This document shows, piece by piece, positions 40,171 to 52,753 of a DNA stretch of 64,000 nt. Made by a program: the position numbers and the translations under genes. Positions within the stretch are counted from its first letter, which is position 1. Each line of letters starts with the position of its first letter. The notes beneath the pieces were generated by a model. It worked only from the letters and a program-made list of their open reading frames with translations. It was not told the DNA's origin and searched no databases. Origin of the DNA: Liquidambar formosana (lineage: Eukaryota; Streptophyta; Magnoliopsida; Saxifragales; Altingiaceae); contig CM077833.1 in the NCBI GenBank assembly GCA_039720395.1, forward strand, positions 26,930,271 to 26,994,270. Reading direction: 5' to 3'.

Positions 40171-43100
40171 TGGGTAGCTAGCTCTATTAGAAGTTTAGAA
40201 CCCTGTTTATGTTTAATAGAAGGCCCAAACTAAGGCATGATTTGAGGCCTAAAACCCATTGTAAATGAGCCCATAAGCCTAAAACATTAGAGCCCAAGAA
40301 ATTAGCATGGGCTTCAAAAACATTTGGGCCGAACTTTTACTCTGAAGTCTCCAGGAATTGCTGTCAGAGTGGTTTCCCCTGTGCTCGATCCATTTACTCA
40401 CAATTTGATGCATGGAGCATTTTTCTAACGCATGGGGAACTTCCATCCGAATGAATTTTGTAACAGCATAGTGTAATTCTTCAATTGAGAAGAGGTTTTG
40501 ACGACTCAGCCCGATGTTGGTCCCAAACAATGCTCTAAGCTCGATTGTTCTGGACCCAGAATGGGCAGAGGTTTGTGCGCTATGGGCGGAGCTTTGGATG
40601 GTCAGACCCATCTCAGATGGACCTAGTTGGCTAATCCTAGTCAGGGGTGGCAAGGCAAAGGAGAAGAATTAACAAAAGTTGCATTACACTTTGGAATTTT
40701 GCTACTTCTTGGCAAAAGAAAAAGCCAATGGGGAACACTTGGCGCACTTTCCAGTTTTTGCACTTGTTTCTTTTTAATTTTTCAAAAGAACCCAGAGGCC
40801 GAATATGATGCTGTGATTTTTTCATGTCTGAAACTGGGCCCAGCAGATTGTCGGTCCATGTGGCCCCAAGTTTCTTGAAAATTGACATAGGTGGATAGTA
40901 GGGTTGAACTTCACTACGAAGAGGACTGCGGTCCAAGTCATTTCCCAGTTTGTTTTATTGTAAAGCCCTCTAACTATCGAACAAAATTTCGGTAAATCTT
41001 GGTAATGAGCGATGCCCTCGGCCATTCCATGAAGTGCCGTGGCATGCTGTGATTACCAACTTTTTCTTCCGTAGCCCCCCCACACAACACCCCCCCCCCC
41101 CCCCCCCAAACAAAAAAAAATTTCTTGACAATGCTCCACCTTCCCCAATTTTGGAACATGGGGGACCTTTGTTTTCCTTTTAGCGGAGGGAAAAAAAGAT
41201 CACCACCACCAAATCACCACCACCAAATACAAGATTTAACAATCAAATCTCTTGAAAAATGCCTAAAATTCTAATCATAAATTTGATTACATTCATTATC
41301 AATTAGCTAAAAATTCAATAATTTTATTACGTTGTCTAAGTAGATGGCTAATCTTGTTACTGTGGGGGGGACTTCTTGCAAGGTGTTATGAACCATTTGT
41401 GGAGATAGCTAAAGTCATTACAGAAGTCATTTTCCATGGTGAATGAAATAATTCGTTCCCCTAAATCCATTCATAAAGATAAGGATTCTTTACTTGTACT
41501 CTGGTTCATGCCTCGATAACACACCCTTGCCATACAAAAAAAGGCAAATCGAGAGTTTTGTGGCTAAATTTGATGGATAAATGCAAAAGAGGAAAAAGTT
41601 TTGCAAGGACAGTCTTTAATCGTTAGCAGACAAGATAAAACGTGGTTAGAAAGCTTCAATTTCCCTTTGGAATATATTATGTCATACCATTTATTTTCTC
41701 GGCAAAAAAAAGATGTCATAGCGTTTATGCTTTTTCAATTTCTCACAATGCATTGGCAACCTCTGCTTGTTTTTGGACGAGCTACTAACATTTGGGCACT
41801 CCTTTTATTGCGACATTTTGACATGATTAATCATTACCGTTAGATTTAATTAAAATGGAATTAACGCAAGAAGAATTTTGATATAGTTGATCGACTTGAT
41901 ACGGTTATTATAATGTTACAAACTAATAAGAGACAAACAAAATGGGATTATCAACCCATAATCCAATTTTATTTGCGCTCTGTTAGCTTTATGACAGCCC
42001 TGGTGCAGTTACACGGAAGACTCACTCCAGTTTGAAGGCACCTTCTCCCACGCCCCGCCCATTACAAAAAAAAATAAAATAAAAAAGAAGAAAAGGTTTA
42101 AAGGCACCCCCCGAATTACCCAAGTACCCCTAAATTATTGGCAAAAGGGCAGGCAAAGCTGTCTTAATGGGTCACTTTTTGTTGGTGTCGGTGAAAATTG
42201 GAAGGGGCTTGGTTCCTAAAGAACTGCAGAGGTGTCTCGGCACTCTTCCATATACTTTTTTTTTTTGTTTTTAACATTCTTCGAGACGATGGGAACACCT
42301 TTATTCTTAGGATCTTATCTTAGCTAGTTTTATTGTTTTTAAATTACAAGGTTTTCAAGTCTAGGCCTAAGTCACAACCAAAAGAAGAGAGAGAAATAAT
42401 TCTTGCTTGGAGTCACTTTACTTTCTTTTTGGAAAGTAAAGTGTTTGTGATAGCTTTAATTTTTTTAATTTTTTTTTTCTGCTTTAATCAGTGAACAACA
42501 CATTCGGTACGGTCCTCCACTTACCAATTATTGTTTTGGGAATTTTATTCTGACCAATAAAGAAGAGAAAAGATATTCCCGCATGAAGCACGTTACCTTT
42601 GGTTTGGTATACTAACCAATCAAACCTCGTTGTTATGTTTACTAATATGCAGAGGAGACTACTCCCACCATGTTCTCATAATTTTGTATCGAATGCCAAT
42701 TTTCATTCTTTCATATCAATATATTGTGGTAATAACTGATATCTATCTTAATTTTTTATAATGATGATGTGGCTATCTCTTTACATGACATGCATTTTAA
42801 AAATATTAAAATCACTATGTGTCGGTGTGGCTGATGCCACAATATTACAAAAATAAAATAATTTGATAAATGAAAGTACTATCAGTTTCCACTCTTATGT
42901 AATGTCACTGTATATATCCCATCGAACAACTATTTGGAAAGTGAATAAGGTGGAGAAAAGCAACGAAACGAGGTTAAGGAGAATATCATGTGTGACCTTT
43001 TTAAGTATAAGCAAAAACAAACAATTAAGACTCGCCTCATGGGGTCTCATTTGGTGATCAATTGTATATATACATGTGTATGGGGATTAGTGTTCTTTTT

Positions 43101-43885
43101 TTTTTTTTTTGGGGGGGGGGGGGAGGGGGTAAATTATGCAAAACACTTAAATTATAGGTTAGGTTCATGAAATACTTAGAACTTTAAAATAAAACAAAAC
43201 AAGTATATAATCGCTAAGCTCTTAAATTAACGATGTTTAAATCTTGTTTGGAAATTTTCTATTAAAAAATATGATGGAACTATATCATATGAGTATCACG
43301 TGATAACATTAAACAAATTTAATGCTTGCAATAACATTTTTATGATTTGATTTTCACATTGAATTTGACCCAAAAAAAAGACCATTATTTTGAAAAGAAG
43401 TTTTATGAAAATATGCATCACATTTAAATGATGTGGTAAAGTATTGTAATTTAATAATCCAAAGGATCGTTTGTTAAAATTAAGGGGAGTTTTGTAAAAC
43501 TAATATATAGTCTAAGAGATTTTGTATTATTTCCCTTTATTAAAAAAATAAAAATAAAAAACATGAATAACTCATTTTAAAATTTCCCATCATTCTGTAA
43601 ATTTTAATGAAATGGAATGATTACAATTATCACATCAAACTCATCTCCAGGATTGGAGCCACTATAGGGTGACCCAAACCTTTCCACGTGGCATATGGAT
43701 ATTGGTCACTGCAACATGCTGACGAACCAAAACCATCGTCACATCTGCGAATACCTTAATCGAAACCTATATTCTATTAGCCCAAAAAGAGGGGGGAAAA
43801 AAAAAAAAAATTGCAAACCTATGTTGAACAGTGAAAACTGTACGAACTGAGTCAGCACTTGGGTGACCAAAACCAAAACCATTCC
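40171..43885. other. Intergenic, no gene recognised
   Basis: The stretch contains poly(C)/poly(A) at 41090-41119 and poly(T)/poly(G) at 43097-43128. The overlapping frames at 40279-41159 have no domain. Confidence 0.5.
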
Positions 43886-43893
43886 TTTATAAG
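43886..43893 (+). promoter_or_regulatory. Probable TATA box of the first LRR gene
   Basis: TTTATAAG lies 61 bases before the ATG at 43947. The start codon has a good context (GCCACCATG). Confidence 0.55.
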
Positions 43894-43946
43894 TAGCTAC
43901 CTATTTGCTCCAACTTTGCTACACCCTTTCTACCTAAACAGCCACC

Positions 43947-45299
43947 ATGTCTACTACATTATCCTTCCTTTTCACCATTCTAACCCTCCATTCATCCTTC
44001 CTGCACGGATTTGCCCACGGTACTCCCCTCACCAAAAACATGGTATACCCCTCTGCTGCAACTTGTAAGTGTCCCACAACACCCAGCACTGTTCCTCCAA
44101 CACCGCCGCGTCTTCCACCGCGGCCCGCACTTCCACCCTCTTTGAACCCACTTCTCCCCCGCCGCCCGCCGAACAATCCAGGTCCCCTCAGTGAAAGAAG
44201 TAGGATTTTGTTCATCACTCAGGAGCTCAAAAGGAACATTACATATGATCCCTTCAACTATACCGGATCCTGGGTCGGCAACAATTACTGCCTCTTCAAA
44301 GGGTACTACTGCGACACCGTGCCCGACAAGAACATTACCGGACTGGCCGGCATCGATTTCAACGGCGCGAGATTCGGCGGGAACTTGAACTTCTACCGCT
44401 ACATTATGAACTTGCCCGACATCGCCATCTTTCACGTCAATTCCAACAACTTCAGCGGCATCATTAGGCCGAACATCTACAAATTGCGTTACTTTTACGA
44501 GATCGATTTGAGTAACAATAAATTCGCCGGGGGTTTCCCACGGAACCTGCTCAATGCCTCTCAATTGACTTTCGTGGACTTTCGGTTCAATACCTACAAT
44601 GGACCAATACCGCGTCAGGTATTCAACCTCCAAACCGATGTTCTATTCATCAACAACAATGGGTTCACTCGATCGATCCCTTCCAATTTCGGCAACACGC
44701 CTGCATTGTACATCACCCTCGCCAACAACAAGTTCATCGGCGGAATCCCGACCACCATCGGCCAAGCTCGGAATACCCTCATTGAGGTGCTGTTCTTGGG
44801 CAACAATCTGACCGGTTGTCTCCCGTACGAAATCGGGTTCTTGAATGGGGCTACCGTTTTCGACGTCGGGTCGAATCGTTTGACGGGTACTATACCGTTA
44901 TCTTTTGCGTGCTTGGAGAGCATGAGCCTGCTGAACTTGGCCAATAACCGGTTCTACGGGTCCATCCCGGAGTCGTTGTGCACGCTGCGGAACGCGTACA
45001 ATTTTACATTGTCGCACAATTACTTCACCCAAGTAGGGCCAATCTGCAGGACGCTGATCAGATTAGGGAGGCTCAACGTAGACAACAACTGCATATTGGG
45101 TCTTCTAAGGCAGAGACCTGCATCTGAATGTGCCACCTTCTTTCGCAGGCAGCCGAGTTGCCCGCGTCCCGATACGTTTGGCATTATTCCTTGTCCGTTC
45201 ACTACGCCTTCCTTAAAGAAGACGGTTTTTGCATCGGACAAAGAAATCTCTCCGGCTCCTTCGCCGACCTATGCTGCCCTTGTAAAGCCTCCCCATTGA
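43947..45299 (+). CDS. Extensin-like leucine-rich repeat cell-wall protein (At4g06744-like), copy 1
   Basis: This single-exon ORF of 450 residues encodes a secreted LRR protein. A signal peptide (about 1-24) is followed by a proline-rich spacer (about 45-80: PPTPPRLPPRPALPP, PRRPPNNPGP), a plant LRR N-cap (NYTGSWVGNNYCLFKGYYC, about 106-124) and about nine to ten LRRs of plant extracellular type (for example LPDIAIFHVNSNNFSG). Several N-glycosylation sequons are present. A C-terminal cap with paired Cys (CRTLIRLGRLNVDNNC, then ECATFFRRQPSC) follows. The long Ser-Pro4 extensin tail of true LRX proteins is missing; the tail is short (SPAPSPTYAALVKPPH). By family it should sit in the cell wall; its ligand is unknown. 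No breaks. A paralogue lies at 51434-52753. Confidence 0.9.
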   Translation: MSTTLSFLFTILTLHSSFLHGFAHGTPLTKNMVYPSAATCKCPTTPSTVPPTPPRLPPRPALPPSLNPLLPRRPPNNPGPLSERSRILFITQELKRNITYDPFNYTGSWVGNNYCLFKGYYCDTVPDKNITGLAGIDFNGARFGGNLNFYRYIMNLPDIAIFHVNSNNFSGIIRPNIYKLRYFYEIDLSNNKFAGGFPRNLLNASQLTFVDFRFNTYNGPIPRQVFNLQTDVLFINNNGFTRSIPSNFGNTPALYITLANNKFIGGIPTTIGQARNTLIEVLFLGNNLTGCLPYEIGFLNGATVFDVGSNRLTGTIPLSFACLESMSLLNLANNRFYGSIPESLCTLRNAYNFTLSHNYFTQVGPICRTLIRLGRLNVDNNCILGLLRQRPASECATFFRRQPSCPRPDTFGIIPCPFTTPSLKKTVFASDKEISPAPSPTYAALVKPPH

Positions 45300-45451
45300 C
45301 GGGGTTGCAGAGAGTAACGTGGAGGTCTTGCGAGAATAATTAAGAACGTGGTGTGTGATTGCCGATTGGTACGTGTTTTGTGTCCATAAGTTTAGTGTAC
45401 GTTCCCCAATTATGTTCCCGTTCGTTCCTGTTTTTCCCTTCACCAATATTA

Positions 45452-45564
45452 TTAACCTCTGGTTGCTTTGTCATTTCAAATGTACGTTCTTGGCCTTTGG
45501 AGTTAATATTTTTAACCTCTTGTTGCTCTGTCATTTCAAATGTACCTTCTTGGGCTTTGGAGTC
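45452..45564 (+). repeat. Two-copy 60-bp tandem repeat in the 3' region of LRR copy 1
   Basis: AACCTCTGGTTGCTTTGTC...TTGGAGT at 45454 is repeated at 45514 with a few changes. Both copies share GTCATTTCAAATGTAC. It lies about 150 bp after the stop, probably in the 3' untranslated region. Confidence 0.85.
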
Positions 45565-46302
45565 AGTTGGGCCCATGTTTCCACTGTAGACGCGAGGCAG
45601 AGAACATGTTCTCGGGCAATTTTAATTCTATTTTATTTCTTAATTTATGGTTTTGGGTGTGCTTAACGAACATATGATCTTTTCAATTAAGTGGGGGGAG
45701 GAGTTTCACTTTGGCCTGGCTTTGTACATTGTCGTCATTTAGTACGTTTCATACCTTCATTGCTGTTTAATTTGGATTACTTTTCCGAGCCTAGCTAATA
45801 GTCTATCATTACAAAAACAATCACTCTTCGATTTCCTGGAGCATACGGTTTTGAAGTTTGGTTTTGAAAAATCACGTGGTGGACATGTGCTCCCGGACAC
45901 ATGTCAATAGAAGGTTACACCACGTCATTTTTCCGCAGGAGCTGGTACAACTTTTTGGGTAGCCAAGCACTGTCCATATGTAAATGTAAGATTGCACAAT
46001 AATTCAGCCCACCCGAGTTTGGGCTGCTAGCATTCATGCCCAACGAACCTAAAACTCGGCTTCTAATTCATAGTATAGTGGGCCTTGCCTATGTTCTTTT
46101 ATTTTTTATTTTTATTTTTTTTTGGGATTGGCCGAAAGGAAATTATTATATTATTAATAAACAAGAATGTAATTTACACCCAAACACTGAAACTAGACCA
46201 AACAGGCAAACACCCAATAGCACCGACAAAACAATCTAATCTCAATTTAATTATGGGCTAGGTTAGCACACTTGATACTTGGTCCAAACGACTGAAAAAA
46301 AT
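45565..46302. other. Intergenic, no gene recognised
   Basis: AT-rich flank without recognisable features. Confidence 0.5.
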
Positions 46303-46517
46303 GACTTGTTATTGCAATCCTTTAACTTTATTTGCACACTTCATTAATTTTAATTTCTTAAGATATTAAAAAAAATAATTATGAAAAGTGGCTGTGTTGT
46401 GTACTAAAAAACATCATTTCGAATGACAAATTAAATACTTTTTATATTTTTCAAAAAATCTTATAAATATAAATTAGTGGGGTGTGAAAATAGAATTAAG
46501 GGGTTGCAATAGCTGCC
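46303..46517. mobile_element. Diverged MITE of the GGCTATTGCAACC family
   Basis: The left end reads GACTTGTTATTGCAATCC and the right end is GGGGTTGCAATAGCTGCC. The interior shares AAAAATATAAAAAG-like and TTTATATTTTTCAAAAAATC stretches with the 39766 element. No target duplication is preserved. Confidence 0.6.
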
Positions 46518-47738
46518 TTTGGGAAGAAAGCACACACCCTACACCCACACCTATGTTTTTATTGAGGTGAGACAAAACGACATTTACTTGCAAAATTTAG
46601 TAAACAAAGTGATGAGGAAAGGTGGGGAGTAGGCTAGGAGTAAGATATATCACCCATTCGGGATTGGAAACCCCTCCCATTACACCCCAATTTTTTATTT
46701 TTTTTAATAGAAAAAAGGTACTACTTTTAACATTTTAATTGCCATTTTTGTCGATTATTTCTAACATGGCATAAATTTACTAGTTGATTAGAGGAGAAAG
46801 CATGGCATATTCCAAAGAGAGGATGGAATCTCCCGTTGTTATCCCATTGTGCCACTTCAAAGAAATAGTACCAAAAATTATCAACATGCCCGGCCAGTCA
46901 GTCATAAATCCATCTCAAATTTACCGTAGCACATCCCTGATCCTACCATGGCATGACTGGTAGTTGGACAATTATCAAAAGCCTCGCCTTTTATAGTGCG
47001 CCAATCAACGTGAAGCCCATCACATGGGGATTGGGGAGTGGAAATTGAAATCCCAGTAAAAAGAATGGGCTACATCGTCTTCATCCTCTGAGATTGAAAT
47101 TGGAATCCAATCAGTAGCTAAAATGACCAGAATAATCAGAAGGATTGAGCGTGTCGTGGTCTTTTGTGTCTCCGCATCTTCTTTTTCTCTTCGGTCTTTT
47201 CAAGCAGGGAAAGAGAAGACACCCTATTCTTCCCAGGCCCCCACATTAAAGAAAATTGTTTAACTTATCCGTTCTAATCACCTAATCTGTTGATCCATTG
47301 ATGATTTGATATGACAAGGGTAAGATTTTAATTAACAAAAAAGGGAAAAACTGAATGCCACATTTGTTGAATGAATTCGGCCGACAATCTTGTGTTGGGT
47401 TCCTTTTAAAGCTTGTGGCATTCGAGTCCTGCACTTTTAACTCTCTACGGTAAAATACGAGTCAAAACTTGCCCGGATTGAGTGATTTTGTTGAAGAATT
47501 GTGTCGTTTTGCTTCAAATGGCCTTTTATTTTAAAGGAAACTTGACATAAATTACCATTAACTCTAAAATCAAGATATCCACTTTCCAAATTGCTTGGAA
47601 TTGAATTGCTTCTACTCACATTTTACCTTAAAGTGGCCCCCTGTTTTCGAATAAAATTTTACCCTTTATTTCCAACCAAAAAGGTTTCATGAGGCTTTAT
47701 TAAGCAGCCAATTTTTATTTTTCCTTTTGGGGGAATTA
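46518..47738. other. Intergenic, no gene recognised
   Basis: No domain or strong repeat is seen. Confidence 0.5.
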
Positions 47739-47870
47739 CAGATATGTCCGTCTATGAGCATGCAAATAATTACAGTTTAATGCAAAAGACTTTTAACCTC
47801 ATAGTAAATGACTACTATCTTAACTAAGAATGACTACTAACTGTAATTATTTAACTCATTTGCCCTAATT
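47739..47870. mobile_element. Palindromic MITE (GTAAATAATTACAG family)
   Basis: GCAAATAATTACAGTTTAA is inverted against CTGTAATTATTTAACTC, with TAGTAAATGACTAC and GACTACTAAC between them. It is the same family as the units at 10088, 33890 and 34060. Confidence 0.55.
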
Positions 47871-48124
47871 AAGCCCTCCTTCTCACACAGACCTGAGAGT
47901 TTGAGATAGTAAGACCCTTCAAGACATCATGTAATGCTTTAGAATATGAATTGGTGTTGGGAACAATTGTAAAGTTCTTAACTATTTGAATAGCAAGAAA
48001 TATTATCAACCAATATATATTTAAGTTTTAATATTCATATTTAGTTCAATGGAGTATTGTTAACTAGGAAAGAAAAGTCGTGAAAGGTTGTGGTCAATTA
48101 ATATATATATATTTTTTCTTTTAG

Positions 48125-48776
48125 TTTATTGTGGGGAAATATTCTTGAATCGAGGATCCAGTTCGGGCTAAGGAGCTTAAATTAGAATTACAGACATGTG
48201 GCAATTACAACTCAAATAAATCCGTTACAACGCACGTGCCCTCCCAGCTCAGGGCCTTACACTCAGCTCGGGACACTTGTCCCATGACTCACACTACAAT
48301 CCAAATCGTTACTTTAGGTCCAAAACTGTGACTACAACTGAAAATTCCTAACATAGCGGTTACAGGAAACCATGTAATTCCTGACATAGCGATTACAGGA
48401 AACCATGGTCCTCTGTTCAACCATGATCAATAAACCATGGCCAGACAGTTATTGGCTAACCATGGTCAGATCTGACCTAACCCAAATAGTCACCTAACCT
48501 CACATGGTCAGTCCGTACAGGTGGATATAAATAGAATACGATATAACCGAATAATGTAAGCTATAGTACCCTAATCCTCTGAAATTCATCTTTTTCCTTG
48601 CCTTTACCTCCATAAACAGCTTCTGACTTAAGTTTTGGAGAGGGCTTGGCCAAAACCCACCTTGGCCTACCCTCTGACCTTGTTTTCTAAGCTTTTGAGA
48701 ATAGTTTCCACGCGTGGGAATCAGCTCCTTCATCATCACCAGTTCTCGGGGAGCATAATTTACCCTGCACATTTAT
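48125..48776 (+). mobile_element. Solo LTR, 642 bp, with TTTAT target duplication
   Basis: The LTR (48130-48771) begins TGTGGGGAAATATTC and ends TTTACCCTGCACA. TTTAT flanks both sides (48125-48129 and 48772-48776). It has a TATA box (TATAAATAG, about 48525) and two tandem 33-bp repeats around 48345-48403 (CTRACATAGCGRTTACAGG). No internal retrotransposon sequence remains, so it formed by LTR-LTR recombination. Confidence 0.8.
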
Positions 48777-48884
48777 AGAGTCACAAAATTGAACAACCAG
48801 CTAATTACGGAGTAGAAGTTATTCCATTAGAGTAAACTCTGTCACACTATACATAAGGAAGCACCTACACATCCAAACTAAACC

Positions 48885-51228
48885 TAAACTCTGATGGGTA
48901 GATTAAGAAGTCTTGGAGGTAATTATCACACCCCTAAACCCAAAAGACTGGATTTGGTGACATGATTGTCCACAAATCACAAAGGTTTACGCCACACAAA
49001 GGCTAAACCACTTAACAATAACAACTTGTAGTAAAGTTGACTCCAATAATCCATCCATAATAAAATTCAAGCCATAGCATAACCAAAGTCTCAACAATTA
49101 ATTGAAATAACTAGATAAATCCATATTCACCAAGGTAAATTATCACCTCCAATAACCTACTACAACGTCCACTGAAATAATAAACTAATTCTTCTAACTA
49201 TTAAAATAAAAGTTCTAATTAAACTAGTAGATCAAGCCATCGACACCCTAACTCTTCGTACGCGGAAGCCACCCACATCAAGCTATTCATCTATGGGGAA
49301 AAATAAGGGGTGAGCATAACGCTCAACAAGAAAACATTACACAATATATACAGGAAAATGTCAAGCATATTCGTACGATTGATTTAAAAAATATGAGTGA
49401 TAAAACGATAGAGTTTTACAATAAATCATTTCTTTCAATTCGATAGGCATATAAACTTTTAGAAGTAATTTTCTTACTTTCAATTCAATAAACAATGATA
49501 CTAAAACACTTTTGATAACAATTCATTCGATAAATCATTTTAAAATAACTGATCGATAATACAAATCAATAAAACATTAGTTTATACAAGTACTTCCTCT
49601 TGCTAGACTCATATTCAATAGGCGCCCATCTTCGTGGGACTTTACATTACATCGTACTGATGACCAACAGTATTAGAATCCCTTATTGGCACGGACCAAT
49701 TTTTCAACAGTATTAGAATCCCCTACTGGGACGGACCAATAATCTAATCAGAGTTCACACTTATACAATAAACATTTGGCAAATATCTTTCATTAGTAAA
49801 ATAGATTCAAACACATATGTAAAACAATTTCAATAAATGACTATTTTTGCTTGACCCAGAGAACATAAGAAATAAATACTTTAATAATGATACGATTTTG
49901 AAAACAATTATCCATAAATCATTGACTTACAAAAGATGAATAAAAATCAAATTTATTTTTATTTAATCAAAGAGGGCGATACATTGTGCAAGTTCTCTTA
50001 CCTCAAGCCAAACCTTCAACAAACCAAGCGATCAAACTCCTAACAATCCCAACACTACTTAGAACCTAAAATCAATAATATTCTTTATCAATAAATCATT
50101 CTGAAGCTAAAAGGTCCCTCCAGTTAAGTGGTGCATTAAGGGTTCAACGTCTAATTCTTATGGCCTTATAATACTTACTATATTTAATATAATTAATATA
50201 TACGCTAACGTGGCATTAAAATAGACTCATGTTAAATTATAAATTAATAGGTTTGAATTACTTTTTAACACAGCAAAGTTACCTGTCAATCTGAGATAAG
50301 TTGACTGTCAACAGATGTGAAGTTGACAGTCAGAATGTAATAAAACAGCAGTAGATTTTTGTATTAACTTCCTATGCTACTCAAGGCAAAAGCAGAGGTT
50401 CACCCACTGATTTTTCCTCAAAATCAGTCCTTAAATCTGTGGGAGAGATGTTTGTGAAAGGGTGTATGGTAGGGTTTGAGAAAATTTGTGGTGGAAGTGG
50501 TGGAAACCGTCATTTTTGGCTTTTTTTGTCACCCAAACCCAAAGAAAGAGATTTTTGGTGGTTGGATGATCTTGTGCAGCAGCTATGGAGGGGTTTTTGA
50601 GTGGTGGTGATAATGGTTTAGTGTTTGTAGAAGTGATAGAGATGGAGGATTGGATTAGAGAAGAAAATCTTGTTAGCACAGTAAAGCTACCAGTCAACAG
50701 ATGGTAAGTTACCTGTAAACAGACATGAGGTTGGTAGTCGATTCATACAAAACAGCATCAGATCCTTTCTTTTTCCTTCTCTCTTGCTTTCTTTTCTTTT
50801 TTTTCTCTCTCTATATGGTTTTCAATCAAAAGAATATAAATCCTCCTTAAATGTTTCTTATATAGGTTGTAAGTTAATCCTAACATAATTAGAATTACCT
50901 TCAAAGTTAGTGTTTGATTAGAATACGAAAACTATCAATCATTGATTAGAAAACAATTACCTTGTTTGGTTGCAAAGTTGAACGTGTTCGAGATTAATCA
51001 TAAATTAACTCATACGTTTAAATCTATCTAAAGGCAATCAATTTTATAGTTAATTAATTACACTTAAGAAAAATTCGGGACTTTACAATAATGGTTAGGT
51101 TCAACTCTCACCACTTCCATGGATTTTGTCCTAATGCATATGAGACATGAGAATTATATGGGCCGAGATGATTAGTGGGTTGTACAGTATTTGTAACCTC
51201 TTGATATTAAAATTAAAAAAAAAAAAAA
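48885..51228 (+). mobile_element. SINE-like element split by a solo LTR
   Basis: The left piece (about 48885-48923) ends GGGTAGATTAAGAAGTCTTGGAGGTAAT, which resembles a box A region. The right piece resumes at 51093 with GGTTAGGTTCAACTCTCACC, a box B-like sequence, and ends in a 17-A tail (51211-51228). Joined across the LTR they have the normal box A-box B spacing. The call depends on that match and is moderate. Confidence 0.45.
48919..51092 (-). mobile_element. Solo LTR of a Ty3-type element, 2164 bp
   Basis: The block (48924-51087) begins TATCACACCCCTAAACCC and ends GGGACTTTACA. In minus-strand sense it starts TGTAAAGTCCCG, a typical plant Ty3 LTR start; the other end should read TGTCACACCCC and has one change. 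Flanks are GTAAT (48919-48923) and ATAAT (51088-51092), a 5-bp duplication with one mismatch. Internal repeats include a 42-bp tandem pair near 49670-49745 (CAACAGTATTAGAATCCC) and AGTTGACAGTC-like units near 50280-50330 and 50690-50740. No coding region survives. Confidence 0.75.
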
Positions 51229-51433
51229 AAAGGGGGAAAAAATGGAGACTAAACCCAGTGCAGCCAAAAGAGGGTGGAAAAGGTCTTATAAGTGATGATA
51301 CTCTGTTTGTGATCTCCTCATTCTTCCTTCTCTGTGGTCTGCTTTCTTCCAGCACCTGGTTTTGTTTGCCAGTGCCATCCTTTGCTTTGATTGCATTCAT
51401 GAAAGAAGGAAATTAACAACATAAAAGGAGACA

Positions 51434-52753
51434 ATGAGCAGCTTCTCTATCAAATCTGTATATTCAATATGCCACATCCTTCTCACCTATCTGCATATTC
51501 TCAACAGTGTGGCAGATAGCACCAACAGAGGAACACTCGAATTCAGCATTGGTGGAGGCCACGGTAGTCATGGCAACCAAAGTGGAGGCTGCATCTACAA
51601 ATATTGCACTCCACCACTTTCATTCCAACTTTCACCACCACCACCACCACCACCACCATCTCCACCAGAACCAAAGGCAGCACCTCCTCCACCACCTCTT
51701 CCTCCTGGACAAAACCCGTTGATTTTTGCAGACCAAAGGCTGGCTATGGTGTACCCCATCATTCAAAAATTCAAGTCCATCATCACCACAGATCCTCTTA
51801 ACATCACAAAGTCATGGGTAGGCTCAGACATATGCAGCTACAAAGGCTTCTACTGTGAAAATCCCCCTCACAACAACACTGCCATTGCTCTGGCCTCCGT
51901 TGACTTCAACGGATTCCAACTTTCCGCCCCTACGCTCGACGGCTTCCTCGACCAACTCCCCGATATCGCTCTCTTCCACGCGAATTCCAACAACTTTACC
52001 GGCACTATCTCGCCGGCTATCTCAAACCTCCCTTATCTCTACGAGCTCGACATAAGTAACAACAAATTCTCCGGCTCCTTTCCCACGGCCATTCTAAACA
52101 TGGACAGCTTAATCTTCTTGGACCTTCGGTTTAATCTCTTCACCGGATCAGTCCCACCGCAGATATTCACGAAGAACCTAGATTTCCTCTTCATCAACAA
52201 CAACAATTTCATGCAGGAACTACCCGACAACCTCGGCAGTACTCATATTCTTTTTCTCACCTTAGCCAACAACAAATTCATGGGCCCAATCCCACATAGC
52301 ATTTCCAAAGCTCTGTCCACCTTAACCGAGGTTCTCTTCTTAAACAACATGCTAAGTGGTTGTCTTCCTTATGAACTTGGGTTTCTAAAAGAGGCCGTAG
52401 TGTTCGACGTTGGAAACAACCAGTTGACGGGGCCGATACCGTTCTCGTTGGGTTGCATGGAGAAGGTGGAGCAGCTGAATTTTGCCGGCAATTTGTTTTA
52501 CGGAATGGTGCCGGAGGTCGTCTGTGAGCTTGGGAATTTGGTGAATTTGTCGTTGTCGGATAACTATTTTGCGCAGGTTGGGCCTGTGTGTAGGGACTTG
52601 ATTAGAAGAGGAGTTCTTGATATTGGGAAGAATTGTGTGCCTGATCTTCCGTTTCAAAGATCAGTGGCTGATTGTGTGGATTTCTTCGAACAACCACGGT
52701 TCTGTCCCCACATAGGTTCCTTTTTTTACGTTCCCTGTTCCTTGTTTCCTTAA
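51434..52753 (+). CDS. Extensin-like leucine-rich repeat cell-wall protein (At4g06744-like), copy 2
   Basis: This single-exon ORF of 439 residues is paralogous to the gene at 43947. A signal peptide (about 1-28) is followed by a Gly/His-rich patch, an extensin-like proline block ([14 protein letters not shown] and PPPPPLPPG, about 67-94) and the LRR N-cap ([15 protein letters not shown]). The LRRs align one for one with copy 1 ([50 protein letters not shown]), then a Cys-containing C-cap ([16 protein letters not shown]). It ends [10 protein letters not shown] without an extensin tail. The proline block is more extensin-like than in copy 1. Its promoter has been rebuilt by insertions: a solo LTR ends 341 bp upstream and a SINE tail 206 bp upstream. 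Confidence 0.9.
   Translation: MSSFSIKSVYSICHILLTYLHILNSVADSTNRGTLEFSIGGGHGSHGNQSGGCIYKYCTPPLSFQLSPPPPPPPPSPPEPKAAPPPPPLPPGQNPLIFADQRLAMVYPIIQKFKSIITTDPLNITKSWVGSDICSYKGFYCENPPHNNTAIALASVDFNGFQLSAPTLDGFLDQLPDIALFHANSNNFTGTISPAISNLPYLYELDISNNKFSGSFPTAILNMDSLIFLDLRFNLFTGSVPPQIFTKNLDFLFINNNNFMQELPDNLGSTHILFLTLANNKFMGPIPHSISKALSTLTEVLFLNNMLSGCLPYELGFLKEAVVFDVGNNQLTGPIPFSLGCMEKVEQLNFAGNLFYGMVPEVVCELGNLVNLSLSDNYFAQVGPVCRDLIRRGVLDIGKNCVPDLPFQRSVADCVDFFEQPRFCPHIGSFFYVPCSLFP

Noticed and set aside
40279..41159. Cluster of ORFs on both strands
   Set aside because: They are mutually overlapping, without start context or motifs, and one runs through a poly(C)/poly(A) tract.
43934..44944. Long minus-strand ORFs opposite LRR copy 1 (43992-44633, 44615-44944)
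   Set aside because: They are mirror frames of a GC-rich coding sequence, with no start context or domain; the plus-strand LRR protein explains the region.
48500..48772. 90-aa minus-strand ORF
   Set aside because: It lies inside the solo LTR and has no recognised motif.
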